In this document: positions 51,808 through 63,117 of the stretch, one piece after another
Numbering within the stretch: the first letter of the stretch is position 1
Layout of the letters: the number at the start of each line of letters is the position of its first letter
Assembly (NCBI GenBank): GCA_014825775.1
Contig: MVAQ01000021.1
Location: 110,447 to 174,446, forward strand
Reading direction: 5' to 3'
Length of the DNA: 64,000 bases
From: Krasilnikovozyma curviuscula
Lineage: Eukaryota; Basidiomycota; Tremellomycetes; Cystofilobasidiales; Mrakiaceae
Translations under genes and position numbers: made by a program
The notes under the pieces: generated by a model
What the model was told of the DNA's origin: nothing
Databases searched by the model: none
The model's input: the letters and a program-made list of their open reading frames with translations, nothing else

Positions 51808-53312
51808 ATGAAAGTGGATGAGGACGGGAAGGCAGTCGAAGGGGAATCATGGGAAACTGGTAGCTCGACAATGAGTTTGGACCTTGAGATGAGGCAGTCT
51901 CTTTACAAAGTGCTTCATGGTGGGTTGTATGCTGAAGCCAATCCAAAGTAGTGAGTGACGCTCGAATGAGAAGTTCTCCTCCGATTGCTTTGATGTAAGG
52001 TTACAACCACCCTCTTACCCCCTGTTCTGTTCCTTTTGAGTAGCTTATTCAGCTTCAACGACGCCTACAGACGAGAAACAGAAGTTTCTGATCTGAGGGA
52101 TGCTCTTTACGGAAATCATTACTGGAATCCTTATACTGAAACAGGGAAGGACCCCGTAGCAGAGCTGCTGGAGACACCGAAAGCCAAGTACATGGATGTT
52201 GGTGAGTCGTGAAGTCAATCTTCATCTGAGATTATTAATGAACTTTTTACTTTCTAATCAAGGATGTGGAGCATATGGTGCGACTTGTGTCAAGATGGCT
52301 TCGAGGTTTCCTGAGGCGGAGTGTGTCGGGCTTGATATTGTTGGTGAGGCCAGACTCTTTTACCATAGTTTCACGTAGTGAAACTCTTACTTGTTTGCAT
52401 TTTAGCGATTGAGGTCGAGTTTGTACCACCGAATTGCTTCTTTGAAGTAACCGACGTAACAAAGGGAATTTTATAGTATGTCTCTCTCCTTTTTGTGGTC
52501 TGGATTTACCGTATTACCCCCGTTATCATCAAGCAACTCTTTCATTTACTGACAGATGCGACTTTGTTTATGCGCCCATACGATGTAATCACCTCCCAGC
52601 CCAGATGCATACTTCGACGTGATCTCCCTCTTCTGGATCTGCCACTTCATACCGGACTACCCTGCGCTGCTGAAAGAGTGTCAGCGTGTTCTTAAACCGG
52701 GAGGAGTTCTACTGCTACATGAATCTTTACCTGGGCAAGAGCTGGAGGGACATCAAGGCGACAGAGCCGCTTTTCACAACCGATATCCAGCCCTCTCAAC
52801 GTTTGAAAGGTTCCTTGAAGGTTACTTCGGAACTGAGAAGTTCAATGTGAGGAGCTATCTGCCCAAGTCTGTTGAGAGTGTAGGTGGATGGAGAGATGTT
52901 ATATCGAAGTCTGTGTTGATATCACTTGGATATGAACAACAAACAGGTACTACCTTTCCACCAGCTCCTTACTCTCGAATCACTCTTTACTTTCCTGAAT
53001 TTTGTTTTTCACTATATAGATCCTAGGCTGAAGAAAATGGCCGAACTGGTTCTTGGTGTCACAGCAAGAACCGACATAAAGAGCGTGATGATGTTCCTCG
53101 GCTTTTCTGAGGAAGAAGGAAAACTTATGGCGGATGCCTGTGCGGTAGAGTTAGATCATATGTCGAAACAGTCGTTTGGGTATGGTGCATGTGGAGAAGC
53201 GAACCTTTTTTATGTGAGTCTTTGCAGTGTCGCTTGTATGGTGGTGTTACTGGCAGATATATCCTGATTCCATGTTGGTCTTTCGTGTTGTCCTTAGGCT
53301 GTCAAAGATTGA
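51808..53312 (+). CDS. Class I SAM-dependent methyltransferase
   Basis: Methyl transfer from S-adenosylmethionine to an unknown small molecule. Start MKVDEDGKAVEGESW. Exons spliced in frame give a leader with FSFNDAYRRETEVSDLRDAL, motif I KYMDVGCGAYGATC, motif II ECVGLDIV, then KGILYPDAYFDVISLFWICH (intron 52478-52606 skipped), and LLKECQRVLKPGGVLLLHES, the usual post-II/III block. The C-terminal half is family-specific (RFLEGYFGTEKFNVRS, LGFSEEEGKLMADAC) and ends EANLFYAVKD after a last intron. About 350 residues. It sits next to an MFS permease on the same strand, as in small secondary-metabolite or detoxification clusters, but no core synthase is visible. Confidence 0.82.
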
Positions 53313-53608
53313 TTGCCTGGTTTTCGCGTAAGTAAATTTTTTGCGTATGCAAATGTTAACAAAAAACAACCAGTTAACCTAACCTAGGGTAAATAGATAA
53401 AATTACTGTAAATAGCGATAGATTGCACATTTAGAAGTGCAAGTATCCATACTATGAAAGATTACGGAAATGAGCATATGAAGAGAATCCCAAGGATTTT
53501 GAAACGCGTAGAAGTTCAATCTCATCTTAAACATTCTTCTTACATCTACCCATTTCCTCTGGTGCAGTCCAACGAAGGAAACAACTGTATATTTGCATCT
53601 CAGACATC
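53313..53608. other. Convergent intergenic region
   Basis: About 300 bp between the methyltransferase and the multi-TM gene. A telomere-like ttaacctaacctaggg occurs at 53374-53389. No gene. Confidence 0.35.
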
Positions 53609-55244
53609 TCAAATAAGCGTTTCAACCACAACTTCATCCTTCATTTCATCTTGAGCATCACGTACAACAACAGCAGCTCCACCTTCCTCCTCATCTTTCG
53701 CTCTCGCACCTCCCCATGTCTCTTCGTACTTCCACATCTGACTCCATTCCCCTCTGATCCAAGCAAGTACAGAGATAACAGTAAGTATTACTAATGGTGC
53801 GAGCGCTGATGCACTTAAACGTAACACGTGAAAGGTCCATGAGTTGTCAGGCTTGTTGCCAGCCGCCTTGGGGAAACCCTGTGTTAAATATGCGAGATCA
53901 ATTGATCAGTGATATGGACCAAGCTCCATAGAACAGCATTAGAGACTAATAAATACACTGATAAGAGCATGTGCTGTTAATTGAGGAAGTCCAAAGAGAA
54001 GGACAGTGGTTGTAACAATGGCGAGGGAGGAATAACTGAGCGAGAAGATAGATGGTTTGGAGTCGCGGCCAAAGAGGAGAGAAAACAACGCAGGCTGGTT
54101 CGGAATAAAGAAAGAGAGCTTAGTGTGTTGTGATTTTTACGAAAAAGATAACAACAACCTACAACAATGACGCCTCCGGTATTTTCATTCCTCCGGAGTA
54201 AAAGCGCATCTCCTTCTGCGTTCTTGGCTCTTTTTTGTTCTTCTTTGAGCTTGATATCTAATCTATACAACATCGACACAATTCGTCCGATGAACCCAAT
54301 GTGCAACGTAGTTTGGTAAAACTGCCATTCGTTTCCAAATAAGAAAGCGAGCGGTGTCGCATGTTCAGCTGGTGCTGGTTCTGATGGTGTTTTAGATGAA
54401 TCTGTCAATATCCAACTTGGTTTGAAAAGGAGGATGAGACTGAAGATGGAAGCGCCAACAAGGAGGAGGACAATTGCTCCGATGAGAGGAATGAAGTGAG
54501 AGTTGAGTCTTTGAACTGAGTCAGACTTCCCCGTCCCAAAAAGCAGGACACTACTGGTGACTACCATCATGAAGATAACGTAGAGTGCTGGGAAGACACT
54601 AACACTGGTGCCTGCTGTGTTGTAAATAGAGTAGGTCATGACGGCGGCGTTGGCGCAGGTGACAAGAACTAATTGCTTAAGCGAGAAGGAAAATCCTATC
54701 TGGTGGTAGGATAGATCGCCAGTAGAAGACTTGGAAACATACATGCCGAACCAGTTGGGAGTGTGAACGGTGAAAGTGAATCCCTACAGAAATATTGACG
54801 GTGGCTCTACGTCAGCGAATGAGAACAGGGGAACATTCTGAGATTTAACCTCACAGAGACAGCCGTGACAAAGGTTATACAAGATACCAAGTATAACCTC
54901 TCTTCATTTCTGTTTGACATCAACCAACCCAGTCCAAAGACACCAGCGACGTAAGCAGGAATTCCAGCCACAATAAGCACACGTCGGAACACCTTGACTT
55001 TCCCGCTCTTCTTGACTTCGGTATGACGATTCTGTCGTTCAGCTTCTTCTTGGCTTTGAGCTACTGCATCATAACCATTGTGTTCTGCGATTGGAGCTGG
55101 AGCTGCCGGTGCTGGAGGAGTCGCTATGAGGCCTGCCTTGTAGAGGGACGCAGAGAGGACGGCTCCAAAGTAAAGAGCTGTCGGTACACCGACGAGGAAA
55201 GCGGTTTGAAGAGGCCAGTCGGTGAAGAATATTGATGTCGGCAT
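53609..55244 (-). CDS. Multi-TM membrane protein, unrecognised
   Basis: Start MPTSIFFTDWPLQ. At least eight hydrophobic segments, for example LQTAFLVGVPTALYFGAVLS, LIVAGIPAYVAGVFGLGWLM, LVLVTCANAAVMTYSIYN, PALYVIFMMVVTSSVLLFG, FIPLIGAIVLLLVGASIFS, SLAIVTTTVLLFGLPQL and ASALAPLVILTVISVLAWI. Exons join in frame (AVS to FTFTVHTP, VIV to PALFSLLFG, ALIS to GFPKAAG). A charged loop with KEEQKRAKNAEG lies between TMs. The C-terminus is acidic (KYEETWGGARAKDEEEGG) and ends VVVETLI. No signature residues of a known transporter class were recognised, so no function is proposed. An upstream in-frame ATG at 55334 is possible. Confidence 0.7.
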
Positions 55245-55816
55245 TTTGGTGATGTTGGGGAGGTGAGGAAGTGAAGCCGTGGGACGAAGGTTGGTTAGCC
55301 TGAGTGGGTGCAGATCTTTTTGAGCGCTAATCATTTTCGGATGAAGCGAGGTTGTTTATGTTTCGTCGCTTTTCCTCATTCAACGAAACCAAACAACGAT
55401 AATAATATTCGAAACACTTTAGCAAAGTCTTGGGTTGTCTGCTACGACTGGTAGATTGCGCTATCCTGTGCTCATTCCATGACTTCAGTTGACGGATGGA
55501 AACGCCTTGAACAGGAAGCTGTCTACACCTTCTTCTGAGCAAGAAGCAAGAATCGAGACGCACTCTCAAAGAGTACGATGATTTCATGGGCCCTGGAACA
55601 AGCGAAACAGACTCTGTCTGAGAAGCGGGACGACAAAAGGTACCTTGAATAGCTTGGGTTTCCGATCTGCAACTTCTGACGGTCTCAGTAGAGGGTCTTA
55701 GGAGAAGTTGCTGGGTAAACAGTTGATGGTGCAGTACTCAATCGCTGATAGTGGCGGAAGATCTGCGAAGTGCTAGAGAAGAGCAATTTCAACGTATGTT
55801 TCCTTTGACTACAATC
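55245..55816. other. Intergenic region
   Basis: About 570 bp upstream of the multi-TM gene. Nothing convincing is seen. Confidence 0.3.
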
Positions 55817-56212
55817 ATGGAGCATCAGAGAAGTAGTAGTGAGGCTAGCGTGGCAAAACAACAAGGATATCTTTCTACGCAGGTGAGCTTACTTCCTGTT
55901 TAGCTGCTACTCCGTCTTCTCACAGCTGGTCCTCTCGATTTCTGTATACCTCGTGTCTAAGCAAATGGGTCGCTTTTGCCCTGAGCTGGAGACTGGTCTG
56001 TGCCTACCATCCAGCCAAGACGGTGAGAGTACCTTGTCTGTTTTATCGCTTGACGACCGGAAATATAATCCTAACCATGTTCTCTCGCTCTTTCTTGTTT
56101 GCAAGTCTCCCTGAAAACTCTCCCTACTGAAACGAAGTCCAACATACCCGTCCCGCTCACTTGCATCATTTATTCTCCTTCCCAACTACTGCATTCCGCC
56201 TCATTCTATTGA
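55817..56212 (+). CDS. Possible small protein of 89 residues
   Basis: Exons 55817-55882, 55926-56022 and 56106-56212 join in frame using good GT-AG sites. Starts MEHQRSSSEASVAKQQ and runs through VLSISVYLVSKQMGRFC to SQLLHSASFY. Sequence composition is ordinary and I recognise no domain. Could be a spurious model or part of a larger gene including the ORF at 56236. Confidence 0.3.
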
Positions 56213-56235
56213 ACTGCTACGTCCCCGCTGCCACA

Positions 56236-56526
56236 ATGTATTCAAGATTAACGAACGAAAACCCGAACCTCATTCTCAATCGAATTTGTCGCGAATACGT
56301 CTTAGGAAAGCAGGCAACGGTGTTTGAGCTTTCGGAGGATGTGAGGAATGATATGAAGCTTTGGGGCGGATTGAAGTGCTGGGACAGGTATGATATCACT
56401 GTTCATGCCGAGAAACAGATGAAGGTGGTTGAGAGGATTTTTGAAAGTGTGTGTGCGGAGGGGAAGTTGTTTGCAGGTAGGAGAGAAAAGTTGATAGTAA
56501 AGTGTTCCGTGGAAGGCGTTTCATGA
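56236..56526 (+). CDS. Possible small ORF of 96 residues
   Basis: Open frame starting MYSRLTNENPNLILNR, with amphipathic segments (ICREYVLGKQATVFEL, EKQMKVVERIFESVC) and ending KCSVEGVS. No family recognised. The helical pattern is reminiscent of a small complex subunit, but this is weak. Lies just downstream of the preceding candidate and might be its last exon. Confidence 0.3.
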   Translation: MYSRLTNENPNLILNRICREYVLGKQATVFELSEDVRNDMKLWGGLKCWDRYDITVHAEKQMKVVERIFESVCAEGKLFAGRREKLIVKCSVEGVS

Positions 56527-56746
56527 TGTGAATATACCTCTTCTGGCTAAGATGGAACTTCCTAATAAAGAAAATCCCTTCAGTCAACAGCGCTTGAGGT
56601 AGGCTTCAAGAAAATATAGTATTTTATGTTTTGTGTGAAATAAACTTATGTTAGTGCAGCGTTCCCGATTGCCCAGATTTGATGGAGCTTCAAATGATTT
56701 GCCCGCAGCTAGTCAAATGAATATATTTACATCTGTGACTGGTATA

Positions 56747-57481
56747 CTACAACTCAATATTGCATTTGCACTTGCAGCGCGTACATTGATCAACAGGCTC
56801 GAACGTCCACCCAGTTACAAGACCAACTAACAAGGTAGACAATGCGCCCCAAATCAATAAGAAGAGAATAATGTAGAAGAATTGCCGTCTGAATTCTTTT
56901 GTTCCGTTATGACAGCCAAAGATAAAACAAAAGTTACTACTGTGCAAAAACAAATAAAAGGGACCAGAACAAGATACAACTTACTCTTTGCATCATCACC
57001 GGCTTGACGAATAACATCAACTTTGATCATTCCTGGTCTCCTCTCCAACCCACGTACAAGTGCCCATTCTTCTGAATTTACAGTAATCCAAAGTGTTTTT
57101 GGTACAGAGGAAGAGGTGGGGTTGATTTGGAAGAAGAGCTGATCATCGGTGTAGGCTTGGAGGGAGGTGAAGTATTTCCTGGCTAATTCTATTGCCGACT
57201 TCATAGCCAAGGGAGTAAAAATGTTGGATACTCTTTATGGACAAGAATTGAAGACCCTATTTCAGAAATGAGAGAAGACACACACTTACCTCCTGAGAAT
57301 CAGGGTATAAGCCTATTCTCTCACATTTCTTGTTCCACCCTATTATAGGATACTCTGGTTTATATATCCACAAGAGTGAAGGTGCCGTTTCCGTAGTTTG
57401 AGTACCCATACCAGAAGAGTTCTTCTCATTGTACGAAGAATCGGTTTGCGGAAGACGTTGATATCTTGCTGAGGACATCAA
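56747..57481 (-). CDS. Small tail-anchored-like protein with Cys-rich end
   Basis: Start MMSSARYQRLPQTDSSYNEK. Three exons: exon 1 includes LLWIYKPEYPIIGWNKKC and ends in DSQE; the middle exon AMKSAIELARKYFTSLQAYT with WITVNSEEWALVRGLERRPG; the last exon carries one hydrophobic helix (FFYIILFLLIWGALSTLLVG) followed by FEPVDQCTRCKCKCNIEL. The junction between exons 1 and 2 (near 57270-57210) is not certain because more than one donor fits. Type II or tail-anchored topology is likely. The terminal CTRCKCKC could be palmitoylated or bind metal; function unknown. Confidence 0.55.
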
Positions 57482-58813
57482 AAAGAGAGTGTAACAAACG
57501 AAGATAGACTTGGAGGTTAATTAAAGTTGGTTCGAGTGGGTGGTGGTCGTTTGGAGGGACGGTTTAGTTGGAATGAAGTTGACTGTAGCAAGAGATCTGC
57601 ATACGTCACCACGACTAGGTTCTGATTGTTGCTCGTGACTCTTCTAACTATGTACCTGTCTGTGATAGAATCAAATAGTAAGCAGAAATTTTCATGACAT
57701 ATTTACTTAGGTTGGGTGTTGAAGAGATTTGTGGGAGACTCACTGCACCGACGCAGGTCGGTCGCAGGATGAGTGGAATCAACGCAGGGACGAAAACCTA
57801 AATGAGATCGAGCGAAAGCTCACTGTGGGGAAGTTAGACCACTCTACAGTCAAATTGACAGTAAGAACCTAAAGCCTGCAGGAACTTCCTGTAAGTCTAA
57901 ACAAAGTCTAACGTAAAGAGAGTTGGGAATGTGTAGATTGGTTTGAAACCATGTTGATGACCTCGGTTCCAGGAGGTTTCGGAGAATGAGGAAATGAGAC
58001 GGTTCTGAAGTCGTTGAGCCAGGTGAGAGGAGGACCACTTATTTACTGCTACCCCCTCGTCCGTCGCCAATCATGCAGCAGCACCGTTTTCTTAAATCTC
58101 CAGCTTTGCTTAAACTGATCAATAAATCTCTCCATATCTACTCCTGTTAGCTTTTCTGGCTTGATGTTAGGAGGAAGAGTTCTTAGAGTAGCGTAAAAGT
58201 ATTTCTCGCTGAATCACGTTTCCCCTCTTTCATCGTGCTTCGCCGCCATTCTCATACTGCTTGTCTCCTTTCATGCGCATCAGGGAGTGCACCAGCTGCT
58301 GAAGTGGAAAATTGAATGCACGGAAGGTGGTTTCTTTGGTTGAACTGATAAACAGGGTTCAACACAAGTTTGCACTAGATTCTCATGTCATCTGTTTGCG
58401 CGATTTGTCTTGCCTCTGAAATGCACTCGTTTTTAAATCGGTTGCACTGGTCTTTATAATAATTTTTTGACTTTGCTTTCATGAGTGAGCTTGGAAAATC
58501 TTCTGCTGTCCTCTCGTGCTACTGGAGTTAGTCTGTGGACTTTGTCGTTGCCTAAACCGACCAATCCTTTCTTAACAGTTAGTCGCACTTCTGGATGGAT
58601 TTCTTTCTTTTTTGTTTGTTACCTCCTCCATCCATCCGGAGAGGTCCTTGCACACCACTACGTTCAACGCAGCCGAGAGAAGAACGCAGCTGGTGGTGAG
58701 ATATCTATGCCGGATCGTGTCCGGTTCCGTGACTCAAGAAATCGGAACACTTATAGACCATTGGTAGCTTGTTAGAGTCTAACATTCAAAATCATATAAC
58801 ATTGAACATCAGA
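57482..58813. other. Divergent intergenic region
   Basis: About 1.3 kb between the Cys-tailed protein and the peptidase gene. Contains only short ORFs. No RNA gene or repeat recognised. Confidence 0.35.
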
Positions 58814-61155
58814 ATGAGAAGCAAAGAACAGCTACCAGTTCCTGTCGTGCAGCCTGGTGTTAAAAATACCAACTACAGAAAAATCGCCTTTGTTTCGTTT
58901 ATCGTGCTGCTGAGTGTAGCTTCTTACACCCGACCTCCGAAGTCGACACAGAACCAAACCAACATCTTGCCTTCAACAAAAGAAGATGCCTTGGTATGCT
59001 ATCAGCCTCCCATCCTATTCCCCCAAGCAAATAATCAGTCCTTCAAAACCCTGAAGGAGACATATGGAACGGAACAGTTCCTTCTCCAGGCGGTAGACTG
59101 GCTCGCTGGTGCGGTAAGGGTTGAAACTGAGTCTTACGATGATGTATGCTTCTCTAAATTCATTTTTCTCCGTCAATGGCTGACTGAAAGACTTCTCCCA
59201 GATGGGTCCGGTTGGCGAGGACGTACGATGGGACAAATTCGGTGGGTAGAGTTCCGTTCGTTGTGGTTCGACCCCTTCTAGCGGACAAAGAGCAGAGTAG
59301 CAGAAAGATCACTGTCTATGCTTTACCTGTATTTGTGTTTGGATGTACCTTCCTTCTAACATTCTCTTTTCTAGCTGGCTTTCATACCTATCTTGAAAAC
59401 GCCTTTCCACGCGTCTTTGGGACCATGAATGTGAAGAAAGTGGATACCTATGGTCTGGTTCTGGAATGGCCAGGCAATGACGAAAGCTTGAAGCCGATTT
59501 TGCTAACAGCTCACCAGGGTCAGTTTCGCATGACTTTTTCTTCACAACGAAAATGGACTAACATTGCTTTTATCTTTGGTATCTGGAAAAGACGTCGTGC
59601 CGGTACTAAGGCCTGAAGCATGGAAATTCCCACCATACTCTGGACACTGGGATGGTGAATTTGTCTATGGCAGAGGGACAGTGAGTAGCGCATTAACTAT
59701 AAACCTATCTTTGTATGACGTCTGGCAGTCTAACGATACCATGTATTCCGATTTGTTCAGGGTGACGATAAATCTGGTCTTATTGGAATTCTTTCCTCTC
59801 TAGAGACCATCATTTCTGAAACCTCTTTCCAACCTTCGAGAAGCATAGTCGTCGCCGCCGGCATCGACGAAGAATCAGCTGGTGTTAACGCCCAAAAGAT
59901 CGGTGTTTATTTGGAGGAAAAGTATGGGAAGAAATCATTTGCTCTCTTAGTTGATGAAGGTAGTGGATACACTGTATCTGAAGATGGACTGAGGGGACTT
60001 GCTCAAGTCTCTTCTGGAGAAAAAGGTATGTCACACTTCATCTTTCTTGTTTTGTTTTCGCCAAGTTGTGCCCACACTGACTCTTGTAGAATTTTTCTGA
60101 AGGTCATTTGGATGTTACTGTGAGAGTAGATGCTGTTGGTGGGCACGCCGCCCTACCACCCACTCACACATCGATTGGGTTGCTGTCCCTTCTCGTCGCA
60201 CAAATCGAATCACATCCTTTCCAACCCAACTTGACGAGGGAGAACCCCTTCTACTCCCAGCTCTTTTGTATGGCAGAGTACTCTGATGATCTACTTCCAG
60301 AGGTCAAGGAGCTTGTTTACCAGTCACAGTCGTCTGACGATGCTTTGGTTAAACTTGGATCTATCTTAGGAAAAGATGGCAGAATGAAAAACTTCTTCAC
60401 TACTACTGGTGCTGTTGATCTGATATCAGGTGGAGTGAAAGCAAACGCCCTGGTGATTTTCCTATTTTTGGTACCGGAACTTGTTGTTGTCAACTAATGC
60501 GTTTGTTTATTCTCCTGTCCAGCCTGAGACGGCTGAAGCAACCATCGACTACCGCACCACTCTTGCACACTCGCCAAAGAAAGTCATGGACTTTGTCGTA
60601 GAAACCTTATCTCCGACTGTTCAGGCTCTGAATCTCACTCTGACTGCATTTGGTGAAGAAGTCATTTCAAAATCTTGTTGGCCTTCAAGTGGTCACGTCA
60701 CGTTACTGAAACGAAGATACCTTGATCCCGCTTCAGTAACACCAACTGGGGAAGGAATTGGAGGATGGGAATTGTTATCAGGGAGTATCAAGGCAGCTTT
60801 TGGAAGCCAGGATATGATTGTCACACCAGTGAGACGCCTACCCTCTCAGTTTGTTCTCTTCTACAACGAGCCATGACCTGACTGTCACCTTTATCTTTGA
60901 TTTTCTGCCTGCCTGCCGCTTAAGTCCTTCAAGACAGGCTCCACTGACACTAAATCGTGGTCGTCACTCGCGAACCAGATCTACAGGTTCTCTTTCCTCA
61001 GTGACAAAGATCTGTATATGATAGCTGGAACGCCTGGAACTCATTCTTCGAATGAAGCCATCAGAGGTATTGCGTTTCTTAAAGTAATCAATTTTTACAC
61101 GACCCTGATCTTGAACGCCGATGAGTTTTCTAATTTAGACGACGAAATGAATTGA
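58814..61155 (+). CDS. M20 metallopeptidase, carboxypeptidase S-like
   Basis: Zinc carboxypeptidase of the M20 family, probably vacuolar or secretory. Start MRSKEQLPVP, then a signal anchor (KIAFVSFIVLLSVASY). Exons join in frame: ETESYDD to MGPVGEDVRWDKF, then AGFHTYLENAFPRVFGTMN. Metal and catalytic motifs: LTAHQ spliced to DVVPV (H-x-D), GRGT spliced to GDDKSGLIGIL (bridging D), GIDEESAG (catalytic E plus ligand E), DEGSGY, and the lid entry VGGHAALPPTHTSIG. The late H ligand is likely in TPGTHSSNEAIRG (about 61035). C-terminus ENADE-like: NADEFSNLDDEMN. About 580 residues, normal for yeast Cps1. Upstream ATG at 58769 is an alternative start. Substrate unknown. Confidence 0.85.
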
Positions 61156-61634
61156 TTGAAATGAGAGAACACCCCCTACCTAGGGCTCTATTAGCTTGCA
61201 ACATAAATATATCTGATAACGTGAAGAAATGACGCCATACTAAATAGTGTACTCAACATTTAACACCCCAACAAATATCTGTGAAAGGGACAAGACCATG
61301 AGCTCCATTCTCTAGGATGCTCTCCAAACGACAATGCACTAAGCTAACCATAAAATTCTCCTTCATGCAATGTTGATGAACCCAACCACAAGATCTGAGA
61401 TGAAAAGAATAAGAGCTGGTTGCAACTGACACGGTTTTATTTAATGAGAACGTTGTAAGTCCTCCAAGTCGATTTCTACGCGTGGTTGAAGCTGAAGAAA
61501 GGGAATTGTTGCGACAAAACGTACATTCGAGAAAACAGAACTTTGTCAGGATTTTTGTCAATGGTGGAGGAGAATGTTGGTACGCATTAGGAGAAAGAAT
61601 TGAAGACCCACCAAAATCGCTGAGTTTTTCTTTT
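61156..61634. other. Convergent intergenic region
   Basis: About 480 bp between the peptidase and F-box-like stops. No gene is seen; both 3' UTRs lie here. Confidence 0.35.
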
Positions 61635-62639
61635 TCAAAGAACAACATTCGAATCTTCAATCTGAGTAGTGGGGGCAGTAGTGGGAGGACCAGCAGCAGC
61701 AATAGCAACCTTAGCTTTGGCTTCCTTCACCGCGTGCTGGTAGTCCTCCTCATATCCAACTATCACAACCTCAATGCCTTCCCGTTCAATAATCCGTCCA
61801 AGAAGTAAAAGCATGTACCGGATTTTTCCATATGTAGTTTCATTTTGTGGTGTAACAATGAGTTGCTTCAGATTAGGAAACAACGCCAGGTGCTCTGTAA
61901 ACAATTGTTTGATGTGATACATAGTTGATCTACGTGCTTGGCCATGGTGTTGTTGATTTCTTTCATTGATTTTGAGTGTGTGGATTGAAGAAGGACCAGA
62001 GAGGATTCGCGCGAGACCTCCTATTCCCATAGCATCAACCTCGAGGACTTTGAGTGTCGTAGAGTAGAAAAGCCGAAGTTGTTCTCTCTCAGAATCGGTG
62101 GTCGTGCCAGTCATATAATTTCCTTCTGGAATCTCCGGTGAGTTCAGATGCCAGATGAGTTTCTTAGGTGAGAGAGAGACCAAAAAGGCGGAGAGGCGAG
62201 ATTGAACACCGAGGACAGTGGTTGAAGCTTTTCCCTTAATAACTTCCGAGTCGATCATTTCGAGGCATCGAAGGTTAGTGAAAAATTCCTCGGTAAACTT
62301 AAGACTGAGCACGGTGCTGAAACCAGGTGCGTTCTTTGGGAAGATAAGTTTCAAGTGTTGGACCAGATGCCACAGCCCTCGTCCTCCAATTTTATGGCAA
62401 TTTCTTTCATCCCACAACTTCTGCACCGACTCAGACCCCTTAACACTCTTAATGACCATCTTTTCCCATAAGAACACTTTGCCAATCACGTTGAAACGTT
62501 TACACACGCGGAGAATTTGAGCACCGCTGAATGACGACGGCTGGATAGCGAGGGATAAGACCTTGTGGATAACTTCAGTTGGTAGAGATGGGGTTGATGA
62601 TCGTCGTGTTCGACGAGGTGAGAGGTGAGTGGAGGGCAT
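61635..62639 (-). CDS. F-box-like protein, single exon
   Basis: 334 residues without introns, unusual here. After a basic N-terminus (MPSTHLSPRRTRRSS) it has an F-box-like segment PSLPTEVIHKVLSLAIQPSS then LRVCKRFNVIGKVFLWEKMV, the usual pattern of fungal F-box/LRR-like proteins. The rest alternates hydrophobic blocks (FFTNLRCLEMID, TTLKVLEVDAMGIGG, FPNLKQLIVTPQNE) that look like irregular leucine-rich repeats, and ends with Ala/Pro-rich AAAGPPTTAPTTQIED. Substrate unknown. The family is often expanded in subtelomeres. F-box identity is from pattern only. Confidence 0.6.
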   Translation of the reverse strand: MPSTHLSPRRTRRSSTPSLPTEVIHKVLSLAIQPSSFSGAQILRVCKRFNVIGKVFLWEKMVIKSVKGSESVQKLWDERNCHKIGGRGLWHLVQHLKLIFPKNAPGFSTVLSLKFTEEFFTNLRCLEMIDSEVIKGKASTTVLGVQSRLSAFLVSLSPKKLIWHLNSPEIPEGNYMTGTTTDSEREQLRLFYSTTLKVLEVDAMGIGGLARILSGPSSIHTLKINERNQQHHGQARRSTMYHIKQLFTEHLALFPNLKQLIVTPQNETTYGKIRYMLLLLGRIIEREGIEVVIVGYEEDYQHAVKEAKAKVAIAAAGPPTTAPTTQIEDSNVVL

Positions 62640-62886
62640 GCTGGGGATGCAGAAGAAAGTGGAAATAAGAGACGCGTTGCATTGGACTGATTGGAATGCA
62701 GGAGCTGAAGGTTAGGGATTGGAGGTACTTAGGACACATCTATGACCTAAATAGATCCACTAAGCGTTCCTACAGAACATTTGCTGGTGTCCAGTGACAC
62801 TGTCTAACATTTGTGTTACGTTATAAAGGGTTGATCTAGAGCGTGAACTTTAAGACCGGCAGGTGGCGCGCCACATCGAGCAGTTG
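62640..62886. other. Flank between F-box-like gene and telomere-like repeat
   Basis: Promoter of the F-box-like gene and the boundary of the repeat block. No coding content. Confidence 0.35.
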
Positions 62887-62925
62887 ATTAGGTTAGGGGG
62901 TTAAGAGTTAGGTTAGGTTTTAAGA
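62887..62925 (+). repeat. Degenerate telomere-like block (TTAGG/TTAGGGGG type)
   Basis: Reads as alternating ttaggttaggggg and ttaagagttaggttagg units. One perfect TTAGGGGG is present. The G-rich strand is on the plus strand, as at a right-hand telomere. The unit matches the telomere repeat reported for Cryptococcus. It may be interstitial or the insertion target of the adjacent LINE. Confidence 0.6.
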
Positions 62926-63044
62926 GTATGTATATGATGTGAAGACCGGAGTCGACCGCAAGTAAAGTAAACAAAGACGCGCTGAGCTACTGTCGCACTA
63001 TTTAGATATGGAATGAACATAGCTAGAATTGCGAAGATCAAAAA

Positions 63045-63061
63045 CCCTCTCTGTGAGAGGG
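63045..63061. other. Hairpin 1 in LINE 3' region
   Basis: CCCTCTC-tgt-GAGAGGG, seven perfect pairs and a 3-nt loop, about 60 bases after the stop codon of the LINE ORF. Candidate recognition structure for the reverse transcriptase. Confidence 0.55.
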
Positions 63062-63072
63062 AAACCTTGCTA

Positions 63073-63096
63073 CCCCGCAGAGACTATCCAGCGGGG
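63073..63096. other. Hairpin 2 in LINE 3' region
   Basis: CCCCGC and GCGGGG separated by 12 bases, just next to hairpin 1. Together they form a double stem-loop in the element's RNA 3' end. Confidence 0.5.
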
Positions 63097-63117
63097 CGAG
63101 AGAAAATATCTAAAAAA

